Source: Microbacterium sp. VKM Ac-2870
GTDB taxonomy: Bacteria > Actinomycetota > Actinomycetes > Actinomycetales > Microbacteriaceae
NCBI RefSeq assembly: GCF_015350795.1
Contig: NZ_JADKSH010000003.1
Location: forward strand, 1 to 64,000
DNA: 64,000 nucleotides
Direction of reading: 5' to 3'
How positions within the stretch are numbered: position 1 is the stretch's first letter; each line of letters opens with the position of its first letter. The notes below the pieces were generated by a model. It made no database searches. It saw only the letters and a program-made list of their open reading frames with translations, and had not been told where the DNA came from. Shown piece by piece: positions 62,592 through 64,000 of the stretch. Both the position numbers and the translations under genes were made by a program.

Positions 62592-62621
62592 GTGCGCACC
62601 CCGCGACGGGCGGGGTCGCAC
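62592..62621 (-). promoter_or_regulatory. GC-rich hairpin in the corA leader
   Basis: Arms 62592-62604 and 62610-62621 pair over about 12 bp with one bulge (CCCCGC/GCGGGG core). It lies between the small upstream ORF and corA; no T-run follows, so an attenuator is possible but not shown. Confidence 0.45.
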
Positions 62622-62646
62622 GCGAGTGCCGCGGAGGGGCCGAATC

Positions 62647-62703
62647 TCAGAGCGAGAGCATGTCGGCGACGCCCACCGCGGCGCGCCTACTATCGTCTGC
62701 CAT
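62647..62703 (-). CDS. Possible 18-residue leader peptide upstream of corA
   Basis: ATG 62703 to TGA 62647, encoding MADDSRRAAVGVADMLSL. GGCGGTGAG, close to a full Shine-Dalgarno, sits five bases before the ATG. Enterobacterial corA also has a leader ORF (corL), but sequence similarity is not implied. May be chance. Confidence 0.35.
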   Translation of the reverse strand: MADDSRRAAVGVADMLSL

Positions 62704-62764
62704 GGTGTCTCACCGCCTTCGTCCACGGCTCTGCGTGACCGGAACAAGGTCGGGAGCCTCGGCG

Positions 62765-62798
62765 AGTATAGCCCGCGCGGGTGACGTGTGCGTCACCC
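62765..62798 (-). promoter_or_regulatory. corA promoter with overlapping perfect palindrome
   Basis: TATACT (62765-62770 on the minus strand) is the best -10 box in this part of the window. GGGTGACG-TGTG-CGTCACCC (62779-62798), a perfect 8+8 palindrome, covers the -35 position, an operator-like placement. It also overlaps the stop of the DUF3467 gene and could instead be that gene's terminator. Confidence 0.5.
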
Positions 62799-63092
62799 TT
62801 CGGCGCGGCGGCCCGTCTCCTGCTCCCAGAACTCCAGCTGCTGGGTGAGAGCCTTCGCGAGCTCGAACACTTGCTGAGGCGGAATGCGAACCCGCTGCAC
62901 CACGCGGCCCGGAACCACGGTGATCGGGGAACCGTCGGCATCCACACCCGCCTGCGGCGGACGCGCGAGCGAGACGAAGTCCATGACGAAGACGTCGGGG
63001 GTGTGCCAGACGTTCGCGAAGTCGGCGAAGCTGCCCGTGATGAGCTCCGGCGGCAGATCGATCTCGAACTGGCGGGGCATCTCGTCGCTCAT
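62793..63092 (-). CDS. DUF3467-family protein
   Basis: 99 residues, beginning MSDEMPRQFEIDLPPELITG and containing FVMDFVSLARPP and RVRIPPQQVFELAKALTQQL, the DUF3467 pattern. Small cytoplasmic protein of unknown function, widespread in bacteria. AAGGAG lies about eight bases before ATG 63092. Confidence 0.88.
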   Translation of the reverse strand: MSDEMPRQFEIDLPPELITGSFADFANVWHTPDVFVMDFVSLARPPQAGVDADGSPITVVPGRVVQRVRIPPQQVFELAKALTQQLEFWEQETGRRAEG

Positions 63093-63127
63093 GCCGTGCT
63101 CCTTTTCCCCGGGGGTGTGCGGCGAGT

Positions 63128-64000
63128 CTACGTGCGGTCGGCGTCGACCAGGCGGGCGAACGCGCTCAGGCGTGCGACGCCGTCGGGCGTGCGCGGGAGG
63201 TCGTCGAGCAACCCCGTGCTGTAGACGACGTAGGCCGTGTGCTCGGCGCGCGAGACCGCCACGTTCAGTCGGTTCTGCAGCAGCAGGAACTCGAGGCCGC
63301 GTGGGGCGTCACGACCACTGGATGCCGCGAGTGAGACGATGGCGACGGCGGCCTCCTGCCCCTGGAACTTGTCGACGGTGCCCACCGGCACCGCGGCGAG
63401 GCCGGCGGCGGCGAGCGCTTCTTCGACCATCACCTGCTGTGCGTTGTACGGAGTGACGACGATCAGATCGTCCGCGCCGAGCGGGCGCGGATCGGCTCCC
63501 TCACTCGCCGTCCAGGCCCGACCCACCAGGTCGCGCACGATCGCAACCACGGCCTCAGCCTCTTCGGGCGACTGCGTGGCATTGCCGAGGTGGGCGAGCG
63601 GCACCGGCACCACGCCCGGTCGGACGCCGTCGAGGCGGCGTGCCGAGGTCGATGCATGAGCGGCGAGGCGCCCGTCGTAGGACAGTTGCGAGACGGGTAC
63701 GGCGACTTCGGGGCGCATGCGACGGGTCTCGGCGAGGAAGAAACCGCGGTCGTCGGCGATGACGGCCGCACCGTCCATCACCCACCCCAGCGCCGACGTG
63801 TCCACCGGTTCGGGGTGCGTGCCTTGACTCACCTGCGGCAGTTGCTGCGGGTCGCCCAGCAGCAGCAACCGCTGCGCGGCGACCGATACGGCGATGGTGG
63901 AGGCGAGCGAGAACTGGCCGGCCTCGTCGACCACGAGCAGGTCGAGGCTGCCGCGGGGCACGCGTCCCGCGTGGCTGAGGTCCCATGCTGTTCCCCCGAT
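63128..64000 (-). CDS. DNA/RNA helicase of the Upf1/RecB-like (TM0106-type) family, C-terminal part
   Basis: 291 residues visible, open at the right edge. Walker B VVDEAGQFSLA, motif III GDPQQLPQV, then RecA-like domain 2 with VVTPYNAQQVMVEEAL, VGTVDKFQGQEA (motif V) and NVAVSRAEHTAYVV (motif VI), all SF1 helicase features. The N-terminus, which in TM0106-type proteins holds a RecB-like nuclease, lies outside the window, so that fusion is unconfirmed. Confidence 0.85.
   Translation of the reverse strand: MGGTAWDLSHAGRVPRGSLDLLVVDEAGQFSLASTIAVSVAAQRLLLLGDPQQLPQVSQGTHPEPVDTSALGWVMDGAAVIADDRGFFLAETRRMRPEVAVPVSQLSYDGRLAAHASTSARRLDGVRPGVVPVPLAHLGNATQSPEEAEAVVAIVRDLVGRAWTASEGADPRPLGADDLIVVTPYNAQQVMVEEALAAAGLAAVPVGTVDKFQGQEAAVAIVSLAASSGRDAPRGLEFLLLQNRLNVAVSRAEHTAYVVYSTGLLDDLPRTPDGVARLSAFARLVDADRT

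Noticed and set aside
62700..62760. Mg2+-sensing M-box (ykoK) riboswitch before corA
   Set aside because: Only an eight-base GAGGCTCC resembles the M-box; the remaining conserved core could not be found.

Overview
The window is high-GC actinobacterial chromosome, most likely Microbacterium or a close relative in Microbacteriaceae. The support is the menaquinone gene set, the mycobacterium-like order of cytochrome c maturation genes, an archaeal-type AspRS, the Rv0500A/bS22-like gene pair, dense codon-biased genes on both strands, and a very frequent GGATGCC/GGCATCC word typical of that group. Many genes start directly at a -10 box (TANNNT, 6 to 8 bases, then ATG or GTG), so leaderless transcription is probably common.

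Region by region: 1-730 is accessory DNA, an IS30-family transposase gene entering at the left edge and cutting an IS3-family orfA, next to the 3' end of a tRNA-Met gene. 735-6050 holds tRNA-Met, tRNA-Thr, an M23 peptidase, an inositol-phosphatase-like enzyme, a membrane protein, tRNA-Tyr, an EF-G-binding-type zinc protein and a small-molecule kinase. 6086-8361 is a compact TetR-controlled locus: a secreted protein, a Sua5/YrdC-like protein and a TetR regulator, with three copies of one 16-bp palindrome in front of the two target genes. 8577-15135 holds YajQ, an L,D-transpeptidase, a DUF1295 membrane protein, an acyl-CoA synthetase, a D,D-carboxypeptidase and a hydrolase.

15183-27094 plus 36623-37600 carry nearly complete menaquinone biosynthesis (menF, menD, menC, menE, menB, menA, menG, polyprenyl diphosphate synthase) with a ferredoxin reductase and PPK2. 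27164-32857 contains a lipoprotein and a single-chain ECF vitamin transporter (T, A, A' and S parts fused), then small genes. metH follows, so cobalamin is a reasonable but unproven substrate. 37634-43328 is a TetR-MMPL-YhgE export operon; the MMPL protein carries a degenerate ABC-ATPase-like tail. 43436-48278 is cytochrome c biogenesis System II (phosphatase, tlpA, ccdA, resB, ccsB), which fits a menaquinol-fed respiratory chain.

48341-55153 holds DedA, AspRS, a four-gene ABC importer preceded by an 11-nt-periodic PHO-box-like repeat (possibly for a phosphonate), a Dabb protein and a glutaredoxin. 55203-61509 holds bS22, an excisionase-like HTH protein, an ArsR regulator, TrkH/TrkA, proC, a hydrolase, tadA and upp. 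61514-62798 is corA with a long leader that contains a small upstream ORF and hairpins. A DUF3467 protein and the C-terminal part of a helicase, open at the right edge, close the window. No rRNA, CRISPR array, prophage or complete mobile element was seen. Apart from the left edge, no gene-free stretch exceeds about 300 bases.
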